From: Parasedimentitalea marina
GTDB lineage: Bacteria; Pseudomonadota; Alphaproteobacteria; Rhodobacterales; Rhodobacteraceae
Reading direction: 5' to 3'
Assembly (NCBI RefSeq): GCF_004006175.1
Contig: NZ_CP033219.1
Coordinates: forward strand, 372,001 to 436,000
DNA: 64,000 nt
Shown here: positions 25,711 to 33,796 of the stretch, piece after piece
Position numbering within the stretch: the stretch's first letter is position 1
How the letters are laid out: the number at the start of each line of letters is the position of its first letter
Program-made: the position numbers and the translations under genes
The notes under the pieces: generated by a model
What the model was told of the DNA's origin: nothing
The model's database searches: none
What the model saw: only the letters and a program-made list of their open reading frames with translations

Positions 25711-25737
25711 AAAAAAAGGGCGCCTAAACTGGCGCCC
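25711..25737 (-). terminator. Intrinsic terminator of phaA
   Basis: On the minus strand GGGCGCC-AGTTTA-GGCGCCC is followed directly by seven T (25711-25717). It starts 25 bp after the phaA stop, so phaA and phaB are separate transcription units. Confidence 0.88.
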
Positions 25738-25761
25738 TCCTTGATCTGGTGTTCGAAGCTA

Positions 25762-26937
25762 TTAGGGACGTTCAACGCACATTGCGACGCCCATACCGCC
25801 ACCGATACACAGGGTTGCCAGACCCTTTTTGGCGTCACGGCGCTGCATTTCGAACAGCAATGTGTTCAGGACGCGACAGCCCGAGGCCCCAATGGGGTGA
25901 CCAATGGCAATGGCACCGCCGTTGACGTTGACGATTTCAGGATCCCAGCCCATTTCCTTGTTCACAGCGCAGGCCTGGGCAGCAAAGGCTTCGTTGGCCT
26001 CAACCAGATCCAGATCGCTGGCGCTCCAGCCGGCTTTGTCCAGCGCCTTGCGTGAGGCATAAACCGGGCCCACACCCATGATCGACGGATCCAGACCAAC
26101 AGTGGCATAAGATGCGATGCGCGCCAGCGGCGTGATGCCCCGCTTTTCAGCGTTGTCGGCGGACATCAGCAAGGTGGCAGCAGCGCCATCGTTCAGCCCC
26201 GAGGCATTGGCTGCAGTGACCGAGCCGTCTTTGGCAAAGGCTGGGCGCAGTTTTTGCATTGCGGCCATGGTGGCGCCGTGGCGGATGTATTCGTCTTGAT
26301 CAACAACGATGTCGCCCTTGCGGTGCTTCACGGTAAAGGCGGCAATCTCGTCAGCAAACTTGCCAGCCTTTTGCGCGGCTTCAGCCTTGTTCTGGCTGGC
26401 GACGGCGAATTCGTCCTGCATATCGCGGGAGATGTCCCACTGATTAGCAACGTTTTCAGCAGTCTGGCCCATGTGGTAGCCGTTGAATGCATCCCACAGT
26501 CCATCTCGGATCATGGTGTCGATGTATTTCATGTCACCCATCTTGTGACCCGCGCGCAGATGTGCGGCATGGGGCGACAGGGTCATGTTTTCCTGACCGC
26601 CTGCCGCAACGATATCGGCGTCTCCCAACATGATGTGCTGCGCACCCAGTGCGACAGCGCGCAACCCCGAACCACAGACCTGGTTCAGGCTCCAGGCTGC
26701 GGCTTCAAGGGGAAGGCCGGCATTGACATGGGCCTGACGCGCCGGGTTCTGACCCTGTGCGGCAGTCAACACCTGGCCCAGAATGGTTTCCGAGACTTCA
26801 CCGGCTTCTATGCCTGCGCGCTCGACGACGGCCTGCAAAACACTGGCGCCCAGGTCGTGGGCTGGTGTGTTGGCGAAGGCTCCGCCAAAGCTGCCAACGG
26901 CGGTGCGCGCGGCGGATGCAATTACAACATTGGTCAT
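25762..26937 (-). CDS. phaA: Acetyl-CoA acetyltransferase (beta-ketothiolase)
   Basis: PhaA condenses two acetyl-CoA into acetoacetyl-CoA. All thiolase elements are present in 391 residues: the nucleophile Cys in NQVCGSGLRA (about residue 88), NGGAIAIGHPIGASG with the His, and the C-terminal CIGGGMG Cys. It is convergent in function with phaB, supplying PHB synthesis and the ethylmalonyl-CoA pathway; genes for the latter lie at 55.6-58.4 kb. A PhaR-type site lies about 115 bp upstream. Confidence 0.95.
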   Translation of the reverse strand: MTNVVIASAARTAVGSFGGAFANTPAHDLGASVLQAVVERAGIEAGEVSETILGQVLTAAQGQNPARQAHVNAGLPLEAAAWSLNQVCGSGLRAVALGAQHIMLGDADIVAAGGQENMTLSPHAAHLRAGHKMGDMKYIDTMIRDGLWDAFNGYHMGQTAENVANQWDISRDMQDEFAVASQNKAEAAQKAGKFADEIAAFTVKHRKGDIVVDQDEYIRHGATMAAMQKLRPAFAKDGSVTAANASGLNDGAAATLLMSADNAEKRGITPLARIASYATVGLDPSIMGVGPVYASRKALDKAGWSASDLDLVEANEAFAAQACAVNKEMGWDPEIVNVNGGAIAIGHPIGASGCRVLNTLLFEMQRRDAKKGLATLCIGGGMGVAMCVERP

Positions 26938-27051
26938 TGATATGGGTCCTCTGCCATCAAAGATGCGTTGGAAAATAGCACAGCGCCGGACGTCCTGTTT
27001 GCAGGTGCGGCATCTGGAATTTCCCTCCCTTACGGGGTTTCAAATAGCGAA

Positions 27052-27069
27052 TTGCTGCAGGTGCAGCAA
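27052..27069. promoter_or_regulatory. PhaR-type operator upstream of phaA
   Basis: TTGCTGCA-GG-TGCAGCAA is a dyad with perfect 8-bp arms and contains CTGC-N4-GCAG, the motif reported for PhaR in Rhodobacter sphaeroides. It lies 115 bp upstream of the phaA start. PhaR represses PHB genes until polymer or oligomer is present. Confidence 0.6.
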
Positions 27070-27113
27070 CGGACAAGGTGTCTCAGGGGAGGGCGTCGAG
27101 TCAATTGCGTATG

Positions 27114-27149
27114 CAAAAAAATACCCGGTTCCAGTGAAAACGGGTATTT
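27114..27149 (-). terminator. Intrinsic terminator of the EAL gene
   Basis: On the minus strand AAATACCCG pairs with CGGGTATTT across a 13-nt loop and runs into TTTTT. It begins 26 bp after the EAL-domain gene's stop. Confidence 0.85.
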
Positions 27150-27174
27150 CTACGTAAAGTGAATTAGCTGAAAA

Positions 27175-28014
27175 TCAGGCGCGGGTGCGCTCTTTCAGGT
27201 TTGCAATCCAGGGCGGGTTGACCGAGGGAGCGCCAAACAAATAGCCCTGCAAACAGTCAACGCCAATCGACACCAGGAATTCAGCATCCTCGCGACTTTC
27301 GACCGATTCAGCCACCACCAGCATGTCGAACTGCTTGGCCACCGACACCAAGGCCCGTGTCATTGCCTGGTTGTCATGACTGGCATGCACGCCGCGGATG
27401 AACTGGCCGTCAATTTTGACAGCATCAAAAAAGAATTCGCGAAAGTATTTGATAACCGAAGTGCCGGCGCCAAAATTATCCAGCGCAAAGGCGATGCCAT
27501 GTTCCTGCATCCGTCCCATGAAATCGACAACCAGCTCGGGCGCAGCCATAGCCGAGGCCTCGGATATTTCCAGCACCAGTCGCTCGCCCAGGGTTGCGTC
27601 TTTTTTCATGAACCGATCAACCACCCGCATCCAGCGGCCATAACCAATCGAGCGGGCAGACATGTTGATCGACAGGCGGATGTCTGGGCTGCGGTTCAGT
27701 GCCTTGAAGCCATGTTCCAGCGCCAGACAATCCAGCACCCGGCCCAGCTCTTTGTCTTCGACCACCGGCATAAACTCACGCGCGGGAATCACCCGACCGG
27801 TGGCGTCCAGCACCCGGATATATCCTTCGTAAAAGGCGGCTTCATGGGGTGGCATCGCCTGCATCACCGGTTGATAGGCCAGCATGGTCTGGTTGTGCTT
27901 GATCGCCTCTTCGACCATGTCGAGCGTGGACCGGTCCCGACTCACCACGGCTGCGTTCAGCGGGTTTTCGGACCCTTCCGGCATATCTGCCATCACTTGT
28001 TGCCGCTTTTTCAC
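27175..28014 (-). CDS. Degenerate EAL-domain protein
   Basis: A stand-alone EAL domain of 279 residues without sensor or membrane segments. EAL enzymes cleave c-di-GMP with two metals. Here the signature EALxR is EGYIR (Glu63 kept, AL lost) and DDFGTG is DNFGAG (Asp179 kept, second Asp replaced by Asn180). Asn in LSINMS, Glu in LEISE, Lys200 (VKIDG), Glu in VAESVE and Gln in QGYLFG remain. Loss of a metal-binding Asp suggests weak or no activity, so it may be a c-di-GMP sensor or a protein-binding regulator. Confidence 0.82.
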   Translation of the reverse strand: MKKRQQVMADMPEGSENPLNAAVVSRDRSTLDMVEEAIKHNQTMLAYQPVMQAMPPHEAAFYEGYIRVLDATGRVIPAREFMPVVEDKELGRVLDCLALEHGFKALNRSPDIRLSINMSARSIGYGRWMRVVDRFMKKDATLGERLVLEISEASAMAAPELVVDFMGRMQEHGIAFALDNFGAGTSVIKYFREFFFDAVKIDGQFIRGVHASHDNQAMTRALVSVAKQFDMLVVAESVESREDAEFLVSIGVDCLQGYLFGAPSVNPPWIANLKERTRA

Positions 28015-28155
28015 CTTCTGGCCCTCATCGCTTACCCTGAGTCTGTCTGTTTTACGCGTCGATGGACAGGGTCCGTTAAAAGGGTGAAGGCGCGATTAAA
28101 GATCGCATTTTAGGGAATCTTGCTCAGGCATCTACTTCAGCGCCTGCCAGAGGGA

Positions 28156-29085
28156 TCAATTGAACCCCGGTGTGCCGTCATCTTCGGGGTGACGCGCCAG
28201 ATGCTTTTCCTTCAGGGTTTGCGATGTATCGCGGCTGCCATCGTGGCTGTAACCGGGCGGGGCCAGCATATAGGCAAGGCGTTGGCGCAGGGTTAACCCC
28301 GGCTGACTTGCGTCGGTCCAGATGCCCACCCATTCATGAAACGCCACCCTTAAGGGGTTGAAGCTGCCCAGATTATGCACCAGCCCATAGTCCACCGCCT
28401 CGCTGTCCTGTTCTGGCACAAAGGTGCCGAACATCTTGTCCCAAATGATAAAAACGCCGGCATAGTTGCAGTCCAGATAGCGGGCATTGCGGCCATGGTG
28501 GACCCGGTGGTGACTGGGCGTGTTCATCACCGCCTCAAACCAGCGCGGCATTTTGCCAATCGCCTCGGTGTGAATCCAGAACTGGTAGATCAGGTTGATC
28601 CCGCTGACAAACAGCACCAGCGCCGGGTGAAAGCCGATCAGCACCAGCGGTGCGCGGATGAGCATCACCAGTGAAAAGGTGCCGGTCCAGGTCTGCCGCA
28701 GCGCTGTGGTTAGATTGTAATGCTGGCTCGAGTGGTGGTTGACGTGGCTGGCCCAAACCCAGCGAATGCGGTGCCCAAACCGGTGCACCCAGTAATAGCG
28801 CAGATCATCCAGCACAAAGCAGACGATAATCGCCACCACTGATGTGCCCAGATTCATCGGAGTCAGCGCCCAAAGCCACATGAAAAACGTCCAGGCAATA
28901 AACCCAAGCAGAATGCCCGAGGCCACGCTGCCGGCCCCCATCACCAGGGACGTCACTGCGTCGCGGGTCTCATAGCGGCCACCGCGACCTTTGACCGCGA
29001 TCCAGGCCAGCTCGCCCAGAATAGCTACGATAAAGAACGGCACTGCCCATTGGGTCACGTCGGGATATGAAAGTGTGTCTGTCAT
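28156..29085 (-). CDS. Sterol desaturase / fatty acid hydroxylase family membrane protein
   Basis: This integral membrane di-iron enzyme has about five hydrophobic segments. Its histidine boxes are HRFGH (residues 101-105), HVNHH (114-118) and a later HHRVHH. The family hydroxylates or desaturates lipids, ether lipids or carotenoids; the substrate here is unknown, and no sterol genes are near. It follows the small membrane protein gene at 29093-29479 by 7 bp, so they are one operon. Confidence 0.88.
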   Translation of the reverse strand: MTDTLSYPDVTQWAVPFFIVAILGELAWIAVKGRGGRYETRDAVTSLVMGAGSVASGILLGFIAWTFFMWLWALTPMNLGTSVVAIIVCFVLDDLRYYWVHRFGHRIRWVWASHVNHHSSQHYNLTTALRQTWTGTFSLVMLIRAPLVLIGFHPALVLFVSGINLIYQFWIHTEAIGKMPRWFEAVMNTPSHHRVHHGRNARYLDCNYAGVFIIWDKMFGTFVPEQDSEAVDYGLVHNLGSFNPLRVAFHEWVGIWTDASQPGLTLRQRLAYMLAPPGYSHDGSRDTSQTLKEKHLARHPEDDGTPGFN

Positions 29086-29092
29086 AGGATGC

Positions 29093-29479
29093 TCAGGCCG
29101 TGTTCATCAGGAGGCGCCAGTCGGTGCGCTCGGTTTCACTTAGGGTCAGGCGGGTTGAGGGGGCGGCAAATTCAGAGAAGTTCACGCGCAACCCAGTTGG
29201 GACATCACGTAAATTGCAGCCCTGCAAGGGGCGCGCGACGGTGTCGGCGCCAAAGGCCCAAACCAGTCCCATGCCCTGCGAGGTTTGCAGCAAGGCGGCA
29301 TGACCGTCCTGGGCGGTCAGGATTTGACCAACCTTGTCTTCGGGAAATTGTCGCAACCAGGCATCGCGGGCCTGCTCGGCGGACATAACAGTCCTGGCGG
29401 ACCGTCCGGTCAGATGTAATATCAGCGCAGTGATTGAGATCCCGCCCGCAACCAAGGCCAGTAATATTTCCAACGGCAT
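29093..29479 (-). CDS. Small membrane-anchored protein of unknown function
   Basis: From ATG 29479, with GAGGGG about 8 bp upstream, the protein has 128 residues: one N-terminal transmembrane helix (EILLALVAGGISITALILHLTG), then a soluble part with SAEQARDAWLRQFPED and VNFSEFAAPSTRLTLSE. I do not recognise a domain. A longer frame adds eleven residues without a ribosome site. It is probably co-transcribed with the sterol desaturase-like gene. Confidence 0.65.
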   Translation of the reverse strand: MPLEILLALVAGGISITALILHLTGRSARTVMSAEQARDAWLRQFPEDKVGQILTAQDGHAALLQTSQGMGLVWAFGADTVARPLQGCNLRDVPTGLRVNFSEFAAPSTRLTLSETERTDWRLLMNTA

Positions 29480-29574
29480 ATCATTTCCCCTCGTGACCAG
29501 AGTGGCGGTCAAAGGGGGAGACTGTCAAAGGTGGCGTTGGGTCAACACGACCTGCCGCGCTGTTCAGACAGGGC

Positions 29575-29916
29575 CTATACGGCCAGTTCCATCCGGCTTG
29601 GCAGGGAAAGCAATTCCTGCTGCACTACCCGTTCGACAAAGGGCACCAGCCCTTCAGGGCCAGAACTGCGGTCTTTCAGGTGAATGCAGACGTCGGGTCG
29701 CAGCGCGGCGATGACGCCGATCAGATCGCCGCGGATGCCATCATCCAGGCCGGCCCCCATGATGACGCAGGCGATGCGGGGCTCGGTCTCGAGCTGTCGC
29801 ACCACCTCGGGGTGGTCATGGGCGCCTAACCACTGGATTGGCAGATGATCCAACTGTCGTGCAACATCGCCAATGACTGCTGGAAGGCGGCCTATCAATA
29901 ATACAACGGGATGCAT
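29575..29916 (-). CDS. Small protein of unknown function, receiver-like pattern
   Basis: From ATG 29916 there are 113 residues with alternating beta strands and helices (HPVVLLIGRLPAVIGDVAR, RIACVIMGAGLDDG, DVCIHLKDRSSGPEGLVPFV). This looks like a response-regulator receiver fold, but the phosphorylatable Asp pattern is not clear. There is no DNA-binding part. Function unknown. It lies downstream of tlpA on the same strand, with a 69-bp gap. Confidence 0.5.
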   Translation of the reverse strand: MHPVVLLIGRLPAVIGDVARQLDHLPIQWLGAHDHPEVVRQLETEPRIACVIMGAGLDDGIRGDLIGVIAALRPDVCIHLKDRSSGPEGLVPFVERVVQQELLSLPSRMELAV

Positions 29917-29985
29917 GGGGTGTCCTCTGTGACTTGTGTCGGCTCGCCCGGAAACCGGAGGGGCCACAGAGGATAAGATAGTGCG

Positions 29986-30549
29986 TTATTTCCCGGCGAT
30001 CAGGGCCGAGAGAATCGCCTTGGCGCTATCGCTGTTCCATTCGGCATCGCCGCGCAGACGGGCGATCTCGCGGCCCTCGCGGTCCAGAATCACCGTGATT
30101 GGCAAGCCGAGCACCGCCATTTCCCGGGCCAGTGCCTGTTTCGGGTCCTGATGGCGGGGCAGGTTGGTGATGCCGGTTTCGGCAAAGAACTTGACGATCC
30201 CTGCGGGTGCGTTGCGCCCAGTCGCCAGGGTCACGACCTCAAAATCATCGCCACCCAGCTCGGCCTGCAGCTCTGACAGCATCGGCATTTCGGCCCGGCA
30301 AGGGGCACACCAGGTCGCCCAGAAGTTCAACAGGACGATTTTCCCCCGATAGTCGGCCAGGGTTCCGGTTCCGGCATCATCTGCCAGAAAGAACTCTTTG
30401 TCCGAGACTTCGGCCGGGGTGCTGTGAAAGTTCAGTTTCTTCATGTCGCCAACGCGCAGTGCCTCAAGATCCGAGATCTCAACAGCTAGGGCAGCATTTG
30501 CACCCAAGCTCAGGGCGATATAAAGGGGGATCAGACGTAACAGACGCAT
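29986..30549 (-). CDS. tlpA: TlpA-like thiol-disulfide reductase
   Basis: From ATG 30549 the protein has 187 residues: an N-terminal signal or anchor ([20 protein letters not shown]), then a thioredoxin domain with the active site [17 protein letters not shown] (Cys81 and Cys84) and the cis-Pro region [10 protein letters not shown]. TlpA-type proteins keep cysteines reduced in the periplasm, for example for cytochrome c or cytochrome oxidase assembly. It is divergent from argH with 21 bp between starts, so the promoters must overlap coding or lie very close. Confidence 0.88.
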   Translation of the reverse strand: MRLLRLIPLYIALSLGANAALAVEISDLEALRVGDMKKLNFHSTPAEVSDKEFFLADDAGTGTLADYRGKIVLLNFWATWCAPCRAEMPMLSELQAELGGDDFEVVTLATGRNAPAGIVKFFAETGITNLPRHQDPKQALAREMAVLGLPITVILDREGREIARLRGDAEWNSDSAKAILSALIAGK

Positions 30550-30570
30550 TTTATCTCCGGGTATCTTACC

Positions 30571-31965
30571 ATGACAGACCAATCCTCGAACCAAATGTGG
30601 GGCGGCCGCTTTGCCGCTGGCCCGGACGCGATCATGGAGGCAATCAACGCCTCGATCGGGTACGATCAGCGAATGGCGGCGCAAGACATTGCAGGCTCGC
30701 GGGCCCATGCAGCGATGTTGGCCGCAACAGGCGTGATCACCGATAGCGATGCCGAGGCGATCAGGGAAGGGCTGCTCACCGTATTGTCAGAGATTGATAG
30801 CGGAACCTTCCAGTTTTCCACCGCGCTGGAAGACATTCACATGAATGTGGAGGCCCGCCTAAAGGAGATTATCGGTGAACCTGCGGGCCGTTTGCATACT
30901 GGCCGCTCGCGCAATGATCAGGTGGCCACCGATTTCAAACTCTGGGTGCGCGACCAGCTGGACGCTGCCGAGGCAGGTATGCTGGCGTTGATCAAAGCCT
31001 TGCTGGCACAGGCCGAGGCCGGAGCCGACTGGGTGATGCCGGGCTTTACCCACCTGCAAGTGGCGCAGCCGGTGACTTGGGGTCATCACATGATGGCCTA
31101 TGTGGAGATGTTTGGCCGCGATCTGTCGCGCGTGCGTGATGCCCGGGCCCGGATGAACGAATCACCTCTGGGAGCGGCGGCGCTGGCCGGGACCTCGTTT
31201 CCCATCGATCGTGACATGACAGCCGCGGCGCTGGGCTTTGATCGTCCGACCGCAAATTCACTGGACGCGGTGTCGGATCGTGACTTTGCGCTGGAGTTCC
31301 TCAGCACTGCCTCGATCTGCGCCATGCACCTGAGCCGCTTTGCCGAAGAACTGGTGATCTGGTCGACAGCGCAGTTCCGGTTTGTCACCCTGTCGGACCG
31401 GTTTTCGACCGGATCGTCGATCATGCCACAGAAAAAGAACCCGGACGCGGCCGAGCTGATTCGCGCCAAAGTGGGCCGGATCTTTGGCGCCAACACGGCG
31501 CTGATGATGGTGATGAAGGGTCTGCCACTGGCCTATTCCAAGGATATGCAGGAAGACAAAGAACAGGTGTTCGACGCCGCCGACAACTGGATGCTGGCGC
31601 TGGCGGCGATGGAGGGCATGGTCAAGGACATGACCGCCAACCGCGACAGTCTGGCGGCGGCCGCAGGGTCGGGGTTCTCGACCGCCACAGACCTGGCTGA
31701 CTGGATGGTGCGGGTGCTGAAGGTGCCGTTCCGCGATGCGCACCATGTGACCGGGACCCTTGTTGCCATGGCCGAAACCCGCGGCTGTGACCTGCCAGAC
31801 CTGAGCCTTGAGGATATGCAGGGTGTCCATGCGGGCATCACCAGTGATATCTTTACTGTGCTTGGCGTTGAAAACTCGGTAGGTTCGCGCATGTCATATG
31901 GCGGCACAGCCCCGGCGCAGGTGCGCCAGCAGGTTGCCCGCTGGACTGAAATTCTTGGGGCATGA
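30571..31965 (+). CDS. argH: Argininosuccinate lyase
   Basis: ArgH splits argininosuccinate into arginine and fumarate, the last step of arginine synthesis. The fumarase/aspartase superfamily signature [15 protein letters not shown] is present, as are [16 protein letters not shown] and TGFTHLQ-like [11 protein letters not shown]. The 464 residues are full length. It is followed by a small lipoprotein gene and lysA, a common neighbourhood in Rhodobacteraceae. Confidence 0.96.
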   Translation: MTDQSSNQMWGGRFAAGPDAIMEAINASIGYDQRMAAQDIAGSRAHAAMLAATGVITDSDAEAIREGLLTVLSEIDSGTFQFSTALEDIHMNVEARLKEIIGEPAGRLHTGRSRNDQVATDFKLWVRDQLDAAEAGMLALIKALLAQAEAGADWVMPGFTHLQVAQPVTWGHHMMAYVEMFGRDLSRVRDARARMNESPLGAAALAGTSFPIDRDMTAAALGFDRPTANSLDAVSDRDFALEFLSTASICAMHLSRFAEELVIWSTAQFRFVTLSDRFSTGSSIMPQKKNPDAAELIRAKVGRIFGANTALMMVMKGLPLAYSKDMQEDKEQVFDAADNWMLALAAMEGMVKDMTANRDSLAAAAGSGFSTATDLADWMVRVLKVPFRDAHHVTGTLVAMAETRGCDLPDLSLEDMQGVHAGITSDIFTVLGVENSVGSRMSYGGTAPAQVRQQVARWTEILGA

Positions 31966-31998
31966 CCTGCCCGCAATGGGATTGAAGGAGACTGGAAG

Positions 31999-32175
31999 AT
32001 GCACAAATGGATGTTATCGTTAACAGCAATTGCAGTTTTGGCGGCCTGCGGCGTTGATGGCGAACCGGTGCAACCGTCGCTGAATGCCGGGATTGGGATC
32101 TCAAACAGCGGCGTGCATGCCCGTGGCGGCGTCGGAGTACACCAAGGTCCGTTGAGCCTGTATCTCGGGTTCTGA
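31999..32175 (+). CDS. Small lipoprotein between argH and lysA
   Basis: This 58-residue protein has the start MHKWMLSLTAIAVLAAC with a clear lipobox (LAAC, Cys17), then a short Gly-rich mature part ending GPLSLYLGF. AAGGAG (31985-31990) stands 8 bp before the ATG. The start of the mature part, CGVDGEPVQP, recalls the C-G-x-x-G-x-x-x-x-P of LptM/YifL lipoproteins, which are often encoded beside lysA or dapF and help LptD mature. That link is a guess from context and a short motif. Confidence 0.75.
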   Translation: MHKWMLSLTAIAVLAACGVDGEPVQPSLNAGIGISNSGVHARGGVGVHQGPLSLYLGF

Positions 32176-32193
32176 GCCCGGTGAAACCAGGGT

Positions 32194-32286
32194 CTCCCGT
32201 CCCTGAAGGCCCCCTTGCGGGGCCCTGTCAGGGTTGGGCGTGGCACCGCGCTGACGCGCGGTGCCCAATCGGGGGCGCGGCCCCCT
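32194..32286 (-). repeat. Family A palindromic repeat, half element (inverted, diverged)
   Basis: The order is CTCCCGTCC, an AGGCCCC/GGGGCCCT hairpin, GTTGGGC (32233-32239), the stem GGCACCGCG/CGCGGTGCC (32242-32265) and GGGGGC-GCG-GCCCCC (32271-32285). It shares part order with the copy at 10587 but is less conserved. The rest of the 318-bp gap up to lysA (32287-32493) holds only the lysA leader; I see no gene there. Confidence 0.55.
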
Positions 32287-32493
32287 CTGAGGCGCCAATA
32301 TAATGGCTCCTCATTCACCCCCGGAAGTGTTTTGAACTCAATAAAATTCTGGGCCGGCTGGATCGGTGAAGCCTTTACCGGCTGCGGGCGGGCACGCTGT
32401 CTGTGAAGAAATGGTTCGGTTTACAGCGTGTTTGCGCTTGAAGTTGCGCGGAATCATTTGATTTGCCCTGCCGGTTTGGTCTATCGCGCAAGC

Positions 32494-33759
32494 ATGGATC
32501 ATTTTCTTTACCGCGACGGCGCGCTCTACGCCGAGGATGTTCCGGTGGCCGAGATTGCGGCTGCCGTGGGCACGCCGTTCTATGTCTATTCTACCGCCAC
32601 GCTGCAGCGGCACTTTCGCTTGTTTGACGAGGCGCTGGAGGGGCTCGACCATCTGGTGTGCTATGCGATGAAGGCGGCCAGCAATCAGGCCATCCTGAAA
32701 ACGCTGGCCCAGGTCGGTGCGGGCATGGATGTGGTCAGCCAGGGCGAATACCTGCGGGCCAAGGCCGCGGGCGTTCCCGGCGACAAGATTGTGTTCTCAG
32801 GCGTGGGCAAAACGGCCGAGGAAATTCGCGTGGCGCTGAGCGGTGGTATTCGTCAGTTCAACGTTGAATCCGAGCCGGAAATGGACGTGATCAACGCGGT
32901 TGCACAGGAGTTGGGCGTGATTGCGCCGATCACCGTGCGGGTGAACCCGGATGTGGATGCCAAGACCCATGCCAAGATCGCCACTGGTAAGTCCGAGAAT
33001 AAATTCGGCATTCCCATTTCGCGGGCCTCGGCGGTTTATGCCCATGCGGCCGCGCTGCCCGGTCTGGATGTGATTGGCATCGACGTGCACATCGGATCAC
33101 AGCTGACCGAGCTGGAGCCGTTCGAGAAGGCCTATCAAAAGGTGGCCGAGCTGACCGAGCAACTGCGCAGTGAGGGCCACAATATCCGTCGCCTGGATCT
33201 GGGTGGTGGATTGGGAATTCCCTATACCCGTTCCAACGATGCCCCGCCACTGCCGGTGGAATATGGCGCGCTGATCAAAAAGACGCTGGGCCATCTGGGC
33301 TGCGAGATCGAGATCGAGCCGGGCCGGTTGATCGCTGGTAATGCGGGTCTGTTGATCAGCAAAGTGATCTACGTGAAATCCGGCGAGGACCGGGATTTTC
33401 TGATCATTGACGGTGCGATGAACGACCTGATCCGTCCCGCGATGTATGAGGCGCACCATGATATCGTGCCGGTCACTGAACCCGCCGCCGGTGTGGAGAG
33501 CCAGCCCTATGACATCGTCGGCCCGGTTTGCGAAAGTGGCGATACCTTTGCCAAGCAGCGCGAAATGGCACCGCTGGCTGCTGACGATCTGATCGCGTTC
33601 CGCAGTGCCGGTGCTTACGGTGCGGTCATGGCCAGCGAATACAACTCGCGTCCATTGATCCCCGAAGTTCTGGTGCATGGCGATCAATTCGCGGTTATCC
33701 GCGCAAGGCCAAGCTTTGACGAAATGATAAATCGCGATAGCATACCAGAATGGCTCTGA
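32494..33759 (+). CDS. lysA: Diaminopimelate decarboxylase
   Basis: LysA converts meso-diaminopimelate to lysine with PLP. The PLP lysine is in CYAMKAASN (Lys60). Fold-III features are HIGSQL, DLGGGLGIPY, EPGR and the dimer-contributed active-site CESGD. From ATG 32494 it has 421 residues; the frame reaches back to 32428 but the added part does not match homologues. It follows argH and the small lipoprotein. Confidence 0.95.
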   Translation: MDHFLYRDGALYAEDVPVAEIAAAVGTPFYVYSTATLQRHFRLFDEALEGLDHLVCYAMKAASNQAILKTLAQVGAGMDVVSQGEYLRAKAAGVPGDKIVFSGVGKTAEEIRVALSGGIRQFNVESEPEMDVINAVAQELGVIAPITVRVNPDVDAKTHAKIATGKSENKFGIPISRASAVYAHAAALPGLDVIGIDVHIGSQLTELEPFEKAYQKVAELTEQLRSEGHNIRRLDLGGGLGIPYTRSNDAPPLPVEYGALIKKTLGHLGCEIEIEPGRLIAGNAGLLISKVIYVKSGEDRDFLIIDGAMNDLIRPAMYEAHHDIVPVTEPAAGVESQPYDIVGPVCESGDTFAKQREMAPLAADDLIAFRSAGAYGAVMASEYNSRPLIPEVLVHGDQFAVIRARPSFDEMINRDSIPEWL

Positions 33760-33796
33760 CGCGATCCCGCGTAGGTCTATTGGAGATGTTGAAGAT

